Origin: Macrothele yani
Taxonomy: Eukaryota > Arthropoda > Arachnida > Araneae > Macrothelidae
Length of the DNA stretch: 64,000 bases
Direction: 5' to 3'
Assembly (NCBI GenBank): GCA_039090855.1
Contig: CM077025.1
Span: forward strand, 93,476,489-93,540,488
The translations under genes and the position numbers were made by a program. Each line of letters begins with the position of its first letter. Position 1 is the first letter of the stretch. Of this stretch, positions 55,648-64,000 are shown one piece after another. The notes under the pieces are model-generated. The model worked only from the letters and a program-made list of their open reading frames with translations. It was not told the DNA's origin and searched no databases.

Positions 55648-56133
55648 TTAAACAGCTATGACTTTTAATGAAGAACTCACTCGCCTACTAATTTCACCAT
55701 CTAATTTGTTCTCTCTGTCAGACATGCTTTCTAAATACACGAAATCTTTCACTTGGCCAATCACCGTGCCATTTAGAATTATCTTGCATTCTGTTCTAAC
55801 CGTTCCTCGTTCAAAAACCCTAACTTTGGTTTTTCCCTTATTTATACTTAGTTTTAATTTCATACAAATTTCGTACATCCGGGACAACATACCCTGCAAT
55901 TCACTTTTCCTTTCTGATAACAGGACTCTGTCATCGGCATAGAGCAATCTGCGCACATGGTTATAACCAAGACATAAACCATTGTCTATTTTGGCATCAC
56001 GCATGCACGCATCCAAAACTATATTAAACAGCCATGGTGATATTACCCAACCTTGTCTGACTTCCGCTCCAATAGAAAACCATTTTGATGCAACACCATT
56101 CGCTTGTACATAAGCTCTACTGCCGGAATACAT
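55648..56133 (-). pseudogene. LINE reverse transcriptase core fragment
   Basis: A 161-codon open stretch with motif B-like VRQGWVISPWLFNIVLDACM (residues about 27-46), catalytic LLYADDRVLLSERKSELQGM near residue 68, and KLKLSINKGKTKVRVFERG. This order is that of non-LTR RTs. Which clade (Jockey, CR1 or RTE-like) cannot be settled from this piece. Confidence 0.82.
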
Positions 56134-56469
56134 GTCTTTTACACTATTACGTAGATCCCAGTAACACCATATTTATTCAGTATCTTCCACAGAAATATCT
56201 ATCTACTCGGTCGTAAGCTTTTTGTGAATCTATGAAGGGAGCTAAAACTTTCTTACCAACACCTAGATATACAGTCATTGGGATGTAAGGTCAGGTGATG
56301 CGTAACATCACAGCCTCTCCTTGACAAATGTCAACACCGCCTTCTCATGGTGCATCCTGTTCCCACTAAAGGGGCTCTGACGACCGCCAATAGCGGTATA
56401 ACTATACCATCGGGATTAGAGGAAATTCTATCCCACACTCACCAACCCGCTTGGCCAGCGTGGTGAGTT

Positions 56470-57441
56470 ATGGCCAAACCCCCCAAAATGATTCCACAAC
56501 TTAAATCTTGGCCCTCAGTCTCCGGCAGCTGGAATGTACCTGGCCAAGGCAGCGGCCAGTGCGACATGAAGGCAGAGGGTGCTAAGAATCCCCGGAGGAC
56601 CGGACTAGGCTGCCATCTGATGCTGACCTTGGCTACTTACAATGGACGCTCCCTATCTTCTGATTCAAGGCTTCTTGAATTGGAAGAGGAACTACAAAGG
56701 ATCAGGTGGGGCATCGTGGGGCTAAGTGAGGTAAGGAGAAAAGGAGAAGATCTCATCGAACTGAAAAGTGGACATCTCTTCTACTATCGTGGGACAGATA
56801 CTGGCAGAACTAGTGGTGTTGAATTTATAATAAACAAGAAACTGAAGGATAAAGTTGTATAAGTTGAAAGTTCCTCTGACAGAGCTGCACGACTTGTTAT
56901 CCAACTGTCGAACAGATACCAGGCTCAGATTATTCAAACTTATGCACCCACCACAAGTCATCCTGAAGAAGAAATTGAAGAATTGTATGAGGAAATTTGA
57001 CATCTAAATAATAAAGGTAAGCAGCACTTGAAAATAATTATGGGAGATTTCAATGCAAAAATAGGGCAACGGCAACAGAATGAAACTTCAGTAGGTAAAT
57101 TCGGTCACGGCAACAGAAACCAGCGTGGAAATACTCTCGTTGAGTTTGCAGAGGCAGAAGGGTTTTTCATCTTGAACTCCTTCTTCAAGAAAAAGCCACA
57201 CAGGAAATGGACATGGAGACATCCAAATGGGACGACAAGTGAAATTGATTTTATTATGTGTAACAAAAAATTCGTCATCGAAGACTGCAGTGTGCTAAAC
57301 AAGTTCAACACAGGTAGTGACCATAGATTGGTGAGATGTAAGATGCACCTCAACACTAAACTTGAACGTGGCAAGCTCATAAGACAAACAAAATCTATTG
57401 ACATAACCAACCTTAAAAACACCATAATACCTTCAAGTTAG
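56470..57441 (+). pseudogene. RTE apurinic-type endonuclease domain, two stops
   Basis: From 56470 the frame holds LTLATYNGRSLSS (first endonuclease motif) and IVGLSEVRRKGEDL near 56725, stops at TAA 56860-56862, reads on in the same frame through SSDRAARLVIQLSNRYQAQI and TYAPTTSHPEEEIEELY, meets TGA near 56998, and continues with MGDFNAKIG (near 57040) and NTGSDHRLVRCKM (near 57310). These are the metal-binding and catalytic motifs of the APE-like endonuclease that nicks target DNA. A one-base shift near 57430 separates it from the RT frame. Confidence 0.87.
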
Positions 57442-57488
57442 AACTGAAGAACAGGTTTTCTGCTATAGAAGGCCTAACATCGGAAGAA

Positions 57489-59447
57489 GTGGACATCTCT
57501 GAAGTTAACAGAAAAGTAACCAAAGCTCTTATGGAAACAGCAACAAAATTAGCTGGGTCTAAGAACAAGTTGCATATGAACAAATTATCAGGAAAAACCA
57601 AAATGTTGATGCAAAAAAGAAGAGAGATGAGGACAACTAAAGAAGATGTGACTTCCAAAGTGGAATATATAGAGCTATGCAAGACAGTAAGAAAAAGTAT
57701 CACTGAAGACGTAAGAAAATTCAACTGTGAACTAGTGAGGAAGGCAATTGAAAACAACCAAAGCCTAAAGATAGCAAAGGGACATCTCAGTAATGGAAGA
57801 AAACAGATTATGGCACTGAGAAAAGAAGATGGTTCTGTAACAAGAAATAGAGGCGAAATTTTGACAAGAGTGAAAGATTTCTACTCCAAATTATATGAAA
57901 GCGATGATATATGCACTCCAGACATCATGAAAGATACCAGTACCAGAGTTCCTCCAGTCCTTCCAGCAGAAGTTGCACATGCAATCAAGAACATGAAGCG
58001 AGGAAAAGCTCCAGGAGAAGATGGAATTACTGTAGACATCATACAAGAAGCAAGTGGAGAAATCGAAACAGTACTCGCCCAAATTTTCACTCGATGCCTT
58101 AATGAAGGAAAGATTCCTGAGGATTGGAACAGCGCTACAATGATCCTGCTACATAAGAAAGGTGACATTGAGGATCTCGGAAACTACAGACCTATCAGCC
58201 TCCTATCAGTAGTTTATAAAATCTTCACTAAAGTTCTTTCACACCGCTTGAAGGTAACACTGGACATGGCTCAACCGAGAGAACAAGCTGTATTCAGGAG
58301 TGGCTACAGCACAATAGATCATATCCACGTGCTGAGAGAACTAATTGAAAGAGCGAGGGAATATGAACTTCCATTGTGCATGGCTTTTATCGATTATGAA
58401 AAAGCCTTTGATTCGGTGAAACCATCAGCAGTTACAATGGCTCTGAAAACCTGCGGTATTGAAGATGCATACATTAATATTATTAATAACATCTATGAAA
58501 ATGCAAGTGCAAAGATTCGGCTGTTTGAAAATACAACACACGTAAAAATTGGAAAGGGAGTGAGACAAGGTGACACCATATCTCTGAAGCTCTTTAATGC
58601 CACATTGGAGGGTGTTTTTCAGTCGCTGAGCTGGGAAAACAAGGGGATAAAGATTAATGGAGATTATCTAACCCACCTTCGTTTTGCTGATGACGTAGTC
58701 ATTTTTGCAACTACCCCATCAGAGCTGCAGAGTATGATCCAGGAACTTGCCGACAAGAGTAAAGAAGTGGGATTAAAAATGAACTTTCAGAAGACAAAAG
58801 TGATGTTCAATGCTTTTACAAGAAATGAAGATTTATCGATTGATGGAGAAAAGCTGGAGATAACAGACACGTACGTTTATCTTGGACAGCAGATATCAAG
58901 TGAGGGTCACATTGATGAAGAAATTAATCGGCGTACAAAACTTGCCTGGAGAGCTTTTGGAAGAAACAGCATAATTTTCAAGAGCAATATGCCATTATGT
59001 CTTAAAAGAAAAGTGTTTGATCAATGCATCGTTCCAGTGCTTACGTATGGTGCAGAGACGTGGACCTTAACTAAAAGAGACATACAAAGGCTGCAGACAA
59101 CTCAAAGCAGCATGGAGAGGTGCATACTTGGTGTAACCAGGAGAGATAAGAAGAGGAACTCGTGGATCCGAAAAATGACAAGAGTGGAAGACATCATGAT
59201 CAGAGTTAAATCCCTGAAATGGCAATGGGCTGGACATACTGCCAGAAGGACAGATCATCGATGGACAGCCGAAATTTTAGATTGGATTCCAAGGGACAGG
59301 AAAAGACCCAGAAGAAGACCACATGGGAGATGGGTGGATGAAATTCGAAAGTACGCAGGGGTGACATGGAGGAGACTGGCACAAGACAGACCGTTGTGGA
59401 GGAAACTTGGGGAGACCTTCGTCCAGCAGTGGATTGATAATGGTTGA
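57489..59447 (+). CDS. RTE reverse transcriptase, 652-codon open frame
   Basis: A long uninterrupted frame covering the RT and C-terminal region. Motifs in order: MKRGKAPGEDGITVDII near residue 170; GNYRPISLLSVVYKIFTKVL; motif A FIDYEKAFDSV with D302; KGVRQGDTISLKLFN (motif B, near 358); LRFADDVVIFA with FADD at 399-402; TLTYGAETWTLTKR-type motif near 525 (reads VPVLTYGAETWTLTKRD); and the WAGHTARRTD and WRRLAQDRPLWRKLG tail motifs. The enzyme copies the element's RNA at the nicked target. It lacks the endonuclease in the same frame, so the product is N-terminally truncated unless the shift is bypassed. Confidence 0.93.
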   Translation: MDISEVNRKVTKALMETATKLAGSKNKLHMNKLSGKTKMLMQKRREMRTTKEDVTSKVEYIELCKTVRKSITEDVRKFNCELVRKAIENNQSLKIAKGHLSNGRKQIMALRKEDGSVTRNRGEILTRVKDFYSKLYESDDICTPDIMKDTSTRVPPVLPAEVAHAIKNMKRGKAPGEDGITVDIIQEASGEIETVLAQIFTRCLNEGKIPEDWNSATMILLHKKGDIEDLGNYRPISLLSVVYKIFTKVLSHRLKVTLDMAQPREQAVFRSGYSTIDHIHVLRELIERAREYELPLCMAFIDYEKAFDSVKPSAVTMALKTCGIEDAYINIINNIYENASAKIRLFENTTHVKIGKGVRQGDTISLKLFNATLEGVFQSLSWENKGIKINGDYLTHLRFADDVVIFATTPSELQSMIQELADKSKEVGLKMNFQKTKVMFNAFTRNEDLSIDGEKLEITDTYVYLGQQISSEGHIDEEINRRTKLAWRAFGRNSIIFKSNMPLCLKRKVFDQCIVPVLTYGAETWTLTKRDIQRLQTTQSSMERCILGVTRRDKKRNSWIRKMTRVEDIMIRVKSLKWQWAGHTARRTDHRWTAEILDWIPRDRKRPRRRPHGRWVDEIRKYAGVTWRRLAQDRPLWRKLGETFVQQWIDNG

Positions 59448-60308
59448 CAATGATGATGATGATGATACAGTCATTATACGTAATGCTATAATTTAGGTAG
59501 TGCAGCCTTTACCAGGCATAAAACCACACTGAACATCCCATACCTTTTTTGATGTAAGGCCTCACACCTTTTCAGTAATGACCTTCCCAAACACTTCCAC
59601 TGACACACTCAGTAAGCTAATGCCACGATAGTTCTTGCAGTCAGTTGGATCAATATTTCTCTTATACAAGGGAACAATGAGAGTGTCCTTCCAGTCCCGA
59701 AGGATCATTCCTAACTTCTAGCACAGCTGGAAAATTCAATTAACCGGTCAACTACAGAGTCACCACTATATCTTAACATCTCAGGAGTTATGCCATCTAC
59801 TCCGGGCGCCTTACCATTCTGAAGAGAATTTAGAGCTTCACGCACCTCTTGTCTTGAGATCCATCCTGTGTTTCCATCTTTCACCGTGACATCTGCTACA
59901 GAATCATTTTGCTTTTTTGTTCTAATAAGTCACAAAAATATTCACCCGATCCCTCACTTACTTCATTGGGCTCCGATATCACTTCTCCGATCCTATTCTT
60001 TACACAACCTGATAGTTTACTTCCCCTATTTGCTTTCAGAAAGTTTTTCCGTCTTTCTAATAACCAAATTCACTCCTTTCCACATTTTCATTTCTATATT
60101 TTGCCTTATTCTAGCGAACCGTCTTATATTCATCCTCAGTAACTCTACTTTGCAACATCCCTAAATATGCTTCCTTCTTTCTTTTTACCTTTTCTTTAAT
60201 ATCACTGTTCCACTAAGCATCACTGCTAAAGTTACCCACTATTGTGGTTCTACAGAATTCGTTAGCGGAAGCAACAGCACAGTTCTTAAAACATGTCTAC
60301 TTGTTTGC

Positions 60309-60491
60309 TGTTTTCTGACTATTCGCCCAATAAGGGTCCGGGTTTGCGAATACCGATGTTTTGTTTGTCTTACGGCGCTGGCTCTCTCCGTTCCCTTGAA
60401 ACAGCAGTTTAAAGTTAGAGACGAGCGAATGCTTAGAGCCCATCGTGTTGCTGATGGTGGTTAAACCTCCAAACAACTAAAAGAAAAAAAA
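60309..60491 (+). mobile_element. diverged family-1 SINE
   Basis: Recognisable blocks include GGGTCCGGGTTTGCGAATACCG (B box interrupted), TTGTCTTACGGCGCTGGCTC and GGTGGTTAAACCTCCAAAC. Older than most copies. Confidence 0.78.
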
Positions 60492-60812
60492 ATGTCTATC
60501 TGATAAGAGTGATGCATAAGTTTGTCATTTACTCTGTTATATGCTTTCAACATTTTTACTAAGAACAAGGAACTGTACACCAAGTATACATAAAATTGTA
60601 ACACTATACTAGTAATCCGATTTATTGGCGTAAAAATATAAATCAACGATTCCAAGCTTTTGTACATCAACCATAAAGCTTTCTCAGTGAGGGTAGGCAG
60701 AAAGCTTCTTGGAAAATTGCAATATGTTCAATAGAACGCTTCAACAATTTGAACGCTGTGACTTGACTAGACAACAAACAAATAGATAGGAAAGCACTTT
60801 GAATCCAAAAAG

Positions 60813-61033
60813 GCAGCCCCGGTGGCGCAGTGGTCTAAGGCGCTGGCTTCTGATCATTCGTCCGTAAGGGGTCCGGGTTCGAATTCCGGTGAGGCATGGA
60901 TGTTGTGTTTGCCTTACGGCACTGGCTCTCTCCCTTCCCTGGAACCAGTGACCCTAAATTAAGGACGGGCGACTGCTTATAGCCCATTGAGTTGCTCACG
61001 GTGGTCGTTAAACCTCCAATCAAAAAAAAAAAA
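60813..61033 (+). mobile_element. tRNA-derived SINE, family 1
   Basis: Complete copy from GCAGCCCCGGTGGCGCAG to an A-rich tail; flanks AATCCAAAAA/AAATCAAAAA suggest an imperfect duplication. Confidence 0.92.
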
Positions 61034-61409
61034 TCAAAAAAGTGAGACGTCACGTTGGTTAGGCACGCGATATTTCGAAAAAAGAGGCTTCATTTGAATT
61101 ACTGATTCCAAATTCGCGTCAACTCTAGATAAGCGCCATCATTGCAGACGTCACTGATGGTAAAGATCTCCAAGGTTTCTCAAATGGCAGTTCATTTATG
61201 GGAGGAGTAGGAAGCTAATTTCCTTTATATTAACCCACATTGGAGAAGTAGACTTCTCTCTATAGGGCCGTGGTCATTTTACCGCCCTTTGTTTAACCTA
61301 CCACGAACCTATCTCCACATGAGTCAAATGAAAACCTTAAAAGTGAGATAAAAATTAAAAATAGAGTGTCATTGTCCTGTAACTGGCTATATTGTTACCA
61401 ATGACTAAA
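61034..61409. other. no recognisable feature
   Basis: No motif-bearing frame. Confidence 0.4.
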
Positions 61410-62560
61410 ATATTTTCTCACAGGTTTCAGCACGGTACAAACAAGCTTAGTGACCTCACAGTCGCAGTGTAAAGATGGCCACCCTACGTGAGATGTACGT
61501 GCACCATAGAGGAACAACGTTGGCGTGAAACCTATTGAAATTCATCGTCAGATGAAGTTGCAGTATGTTGATGAATGCCTGTCACTCAAACAACTGTACA
61601 AACAAGTGTATGAAACGACATGAGTTCTGGAACAGATTCTCGTCGACCGGGTCAGGCATTACAGCTGTTGAAGGCATTGTGATGAGAAATCTGCGAGTGA
61701 CGGCGGATCAAATAGCACCTTCGAACATCAGTCATGTTTCTGCGCACCACATCATCCATGATGTGCTCCAGTTCAACAAAGTGTCTGCAAGTTTGTTGGG
61801 ACGCCATCTGACTCAAGAATTGAAACAACGACGTGTTGATGCCTGTCAAGAACTTTTGCGGCGCTTTAAAGCAAAACGTGATGGCTTTCGACAGATAATT
61901 GTTACTGGAGATGAAACCTGTGTTCACTATCAATAGCCAGAAAACAAGAGAGCGTACAAGGAATGGTGCCATCCCTTCTCACCAAAAGCGAAGAAGTTCG
62001 GCGCGAAACCAACTGCAGGGAAGGTTACGCTGACTCTCGTTTTGGATGACCGAGGCGTAATTTTGGAGCACTACATGGCCACGAGGAACACTCTAGGTAG
62101 TGACACGTATGCAGATCTTATCAAGAATCATCTTCGATCTGCTATCAAATCCAAACGACATGGACTTCTGAGTACTGGTGTCTTGTTGCAACATGACAAT
62201 GCTTGACCTTATACTGTCCGTGCAACGCTTTCAACCATACAAGACCTGCACTACGAATGTCTTCCACATTCGCCGTATTCACCAGATCTTGCCACAAGTG
62301 ATTACCACATCTTTGGACCACTCAAAGATGCGATGTCAGAAAAGACTTTCAGGTGGGATGAAGAGGTGCAGCTGGTGGTGCATGAATGTCTCCACACTAG
62401 ACCGAAATATTTTTTTCTATAGGAATGTATGCACTTTGTAAGTGCTGGAGGACTTGTATTGAACAAAATGGGGATTACATTGAAAAATGATATAGTTTTT
62501 ACACTTTTGTTCAATAAATTGTGAGAAAAATTACTTAAGGTTTCAGTTGATTCTCCCTTG
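61410..62560 (+). pseudogene. mariner transposase (DD34D), broken
   Basis: N-terminal KPIEIHRQMKLQYVDECLSL near 61530, a frame 61565-61936 with the second helix-turn-helix (APSNISHVSAHHIIHDVLQF), LTQELKQRRVDACQELLRRF and the first catalytic motif IVTGDETCVHYQ, then a stop (TAG) in place of the next residue. In the same frame beyond it come KPTAGKVTLTLVLDDRGVIL, LLQHDNA followed by a TGA, and LPHSPYSPDLATSDYHIFGP. All three Asp are present with 34 residues between the last two. Two nonsense changes and small shifts inactivate it. The inverted ends were not clearly identified, so the limits are approximate. Confidence 0.85.
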
Positions 62561-62596
62561 TAGAGAAGTCAAATTCAAGTCCGGTGCTTTTATGAG

Positions 62597-63833
62597 AGAG
62601 CAGCGATCTTGAATTTCTTCTTCTTGGTTACTCAGTCCAAGGGCTGGTTGTTCAGTAGATGTACTCTGTCTCTCCATTGCTCGATATTCTCCGCCGTTCT
62701 CTTCAAGTCACAGTATGTCCTAGTATTAGTGTCTTGGAGTAATTCTGCCACAAAACCATTCCTTGGCCGTCCTCTTCCTCTCTTGCATTGAATTTTCCCT
62801 TCCAAAACTTTCAGAATCAAGCCTCCATGGCGCAATGTGTCTTCCATTCATAAAATTCTTCTTCTTTTTAACATGTTGATCAGATTCCTTTGTTCTTCCA
62901 CTCTCTCCAGGAATTCATCATTAGTCTTTCTATTAAGCCAGCTGATTCTCTCCATTCTTTTCCACATCTCAAATGCCTCCAGCCTGTTCACTTCCCTATT
63001 GGTCAATGCCCATGTCTCAGAACCGTAGAGAACTACTTTTCAAACATGTGCCAGCCGCCCCGGTGGCGCAGTGGTATGAGCGATGGCTTATAACCACTCG
63101 TCCGGAAGCGGTCCGGGTTCAAATCCCGGTGAGGCATGGATGTTGTGTTTGTCTTACGGAACTGGCTCCCTCCCTTCCATTGAACCAGTGGCCCTAAATT
63201 AGGGACGAGCGACTGCTTATAGCCCACTGAGTTGCTCACGGTGGTCGTTAAACCTCCAATAAAAAAAACATGTGCCTTTAAAATTCCCTTCCTCAGTTTT
63301 AGATCTATAATTTTGGCTATCAATGGTCTTTGATTCTCTCTAAAACCCGTTTTTGCCATCCCCAGTCTCATTCTAATTTCCTTTTCACATCTCGCATTTT
63401 CAATAATGATTTGCCCCAAAAAGCGAGATGATTTAACTTGTTCGATGCATTGTCCTTCAATTTTAAGAAAAGCCTGTTTTGGATCGTTTCCTATTACCCT
63501 TAGTTTTGTCTTATTTTTATTTATCTTCATTCCATAGATATCCGCATTTTTGTGTATTTTTGACATCATGCGCTGTAATGATTTGGCTGATCCTGATACT
63601 ATTGCCTGGTCATCAGCAAACTTAATGGCTTTGATTCTTTCTGCATTAACTCAAACTCCTTCACTGGCGCTCCCTAAGGCCTGATATATCATACGTTTGG
63701 CATAAATACCAAATAGGCCAGGCGACAACAAGCATCCCTGCTTTGCACCTTTATTTATTGGGAGTGGATCAGTCATTCCCTCTTGGCAGTGGTTATTTTA
63801 ACCGTCCTTCATTTTACCTACACCGGCCATATC
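62597..63833 (-). pseudogene. 5'-truncated LINE with a nested SINE
   Basis: Minus-strand RT: AKQGCLLSPGLFGIYAKRMI near 63720, catalytic KFADDQAIVSGSAKSLQRMM near 63600, KINKNKTKLRVIG and GMAKTGFRENQRPLIAKIID within 63569-63280. A SINE interrupts, and the C-terminal part resumes below 63040, ending KIQCKRGRGRPRNGFVAELL and NIEQWRDRVHLLNNQ (62847-62632). Near-identical 29-bp flanks (62568-62596 and 63837-63865) suggest a long target duplication. Confidence 0.8.
63053..63265 (+). mobile_element. tRNA-derived SINE, family 1, inside a LINE
   Basis: Complete copy flanked by an exact 11-bp duplication AAACATGTGCC (63042-63052 and 63266-63276). Confidence 0.94.
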
Positions 63834-63865
63834 CAGCCAAGTCAAATTCATGTCCGCTGCTTCTA

Positions 63866-64000
63866 TGTCTGATGATATAAAGAAATTATCTTCCTATTCC
63901 ACCGCTAAATGTACTGCCATTCGAGAAACCTTTGGAGATCATTACCAAAAGTGAAGCTTCCTACGATAGCCTTGCAATGATATTATTTTTCTAGAATAGA
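63866..64000. other. no recognisable feature
   Basis: Short AT-rich end of the window. Confidence 0.4.

Larger units (their letters stand above)
56280..59464 (+). mobile_element. near-full-length RTE-type LINE
   Basis: A 3185-bp insertion flanked by the exact 11-bp repeat ATACAGTCATT (56269-56279 and 59465-59475). The 3' end is a short run of GATGAT repeats instead of poly-A, as in RTE elements. The order endonuclease then RT within one reading direction and a length near 3.2 kb also fit RTE. It carries two in-frame stops in the endonuclease and one frameshift before the RT. Confidence 0.92.
53740..60240 (-). pseudogene. non-LTR retrotransposon (LINE), split by Tc1-like and RTE elements
   Basis: Minus-strand RT remnants in the right order: a pre-RT region (WNSDIKEKVKRKKEAYLGML near 60200); GARSRWHNS-type reading that in the adjacent frame gives GKAPGVDGITPEMLRYSGD near 59800; motif A FIDSQKAYDRV near 56240; VRQGWVISPWLFNIVLDAC and LLYADDRVLL within 56133-55648; then the C-terminal YGSETWVLHKRHSSRLC (55605-55258) and VSEAAVVCNDRCKWKSLI near 53800. 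The RTE sits between motifs 1 and A, and the Tc1-like element between the last two parts. Many stops; the catalytic YADD is still legible. Confidence 0.82.

Noticed and set aside
60598..60640. Possible third copy of the tRNA-bearing foldback end
   Set aside because: About 30 bases resemble the outer arm (AATCCGATTTATTGGCGTAA), but no inner arm or partner follows.
1..64000. Host protein-coding genes with introns
   Set aside because: No exon-like frames with non-transposon motifs were recognised. Short exons cannot be excluded without transcript data.

Overview
The window is eukaryotic, AT-rich and almost entirely made of transposable elements, most of them decayed and many inserted into one another. 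It most resembles a repeat-dense invertebrate genome, probably an arthropod. The reasons are Tc1-like and mariner transposases, a transposon with a DUF4817-type helix-turn-helix, an RTE-type LINE ending in ATGATG repeats, and abundant tRNA-derived SINEs. The species cannot be named from this. I recognised no host protein-coding gene, no rRNA and no convincing functional tRNA. There is no operon logic: the genes present are transposases and reverse transcriptases serving their own mobility.

Layout. 1-1380 is featureless. 1420-3430 is a Tc1-like element split by a mariner. 3548-4706 holds two foldback (inverted-repeat) elements, the second carrying a tRNA-like segment and a SINE. 5059-6595 is a Tc1-like element with a small retro-insert. 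8484-11685 is a DUF4817-type DNA transposon split by a complete Tc1-like element. 12085-13440 has a minisatellite and tRNA-derived SINEs. 14265-15245 is a degenerate repeat family seen again inverted at 29625-31515. 15339-17847 has two Tc1-like elements. 18960-19800 is an internally deleted mariner. 20642-28402 is a nest at least four levels deep: a short hAT-like element holds a Tc1-like element, which holds a 6.3 kb Mutator/foldback-type element with tandem-array termini, which holds hAT fragments and SINEs. 28517-31515 is a higher-order satellite-like repeat.

32100-33797 contains LINE and Tc1 remnants. 35515-37880 is a palindromic element split by a Tc1-like element, followed by another Tc1-like copy at 37932-39149. 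39262-43275 has three tandem arrays, one enclosed by inverted repeats and built from hairpin-forming monomers, plus a foldback element at 42106-42752. 45765-49465 is rich in SINEs, including a SINE within a SINE. 49128-50930 is a second mariner-in-Tc1 nest. 53740-60240 is a minus-strand LINE split by a Tc1-like element with an open 357-codon frame and by a near-complete RTE retrotransposon. 61410-63865 holds a mariner and another minus-strand LINE.

Many nests are supported directly by target-site duplications or by transposase reading frames that resume on the far side of the insertion. The frame at 53984-55057 is the longest open transposase frame, but its first catalytic Asp is Gly. The RTE RT frame (57489-59447) keeps its FADD catalytic box.
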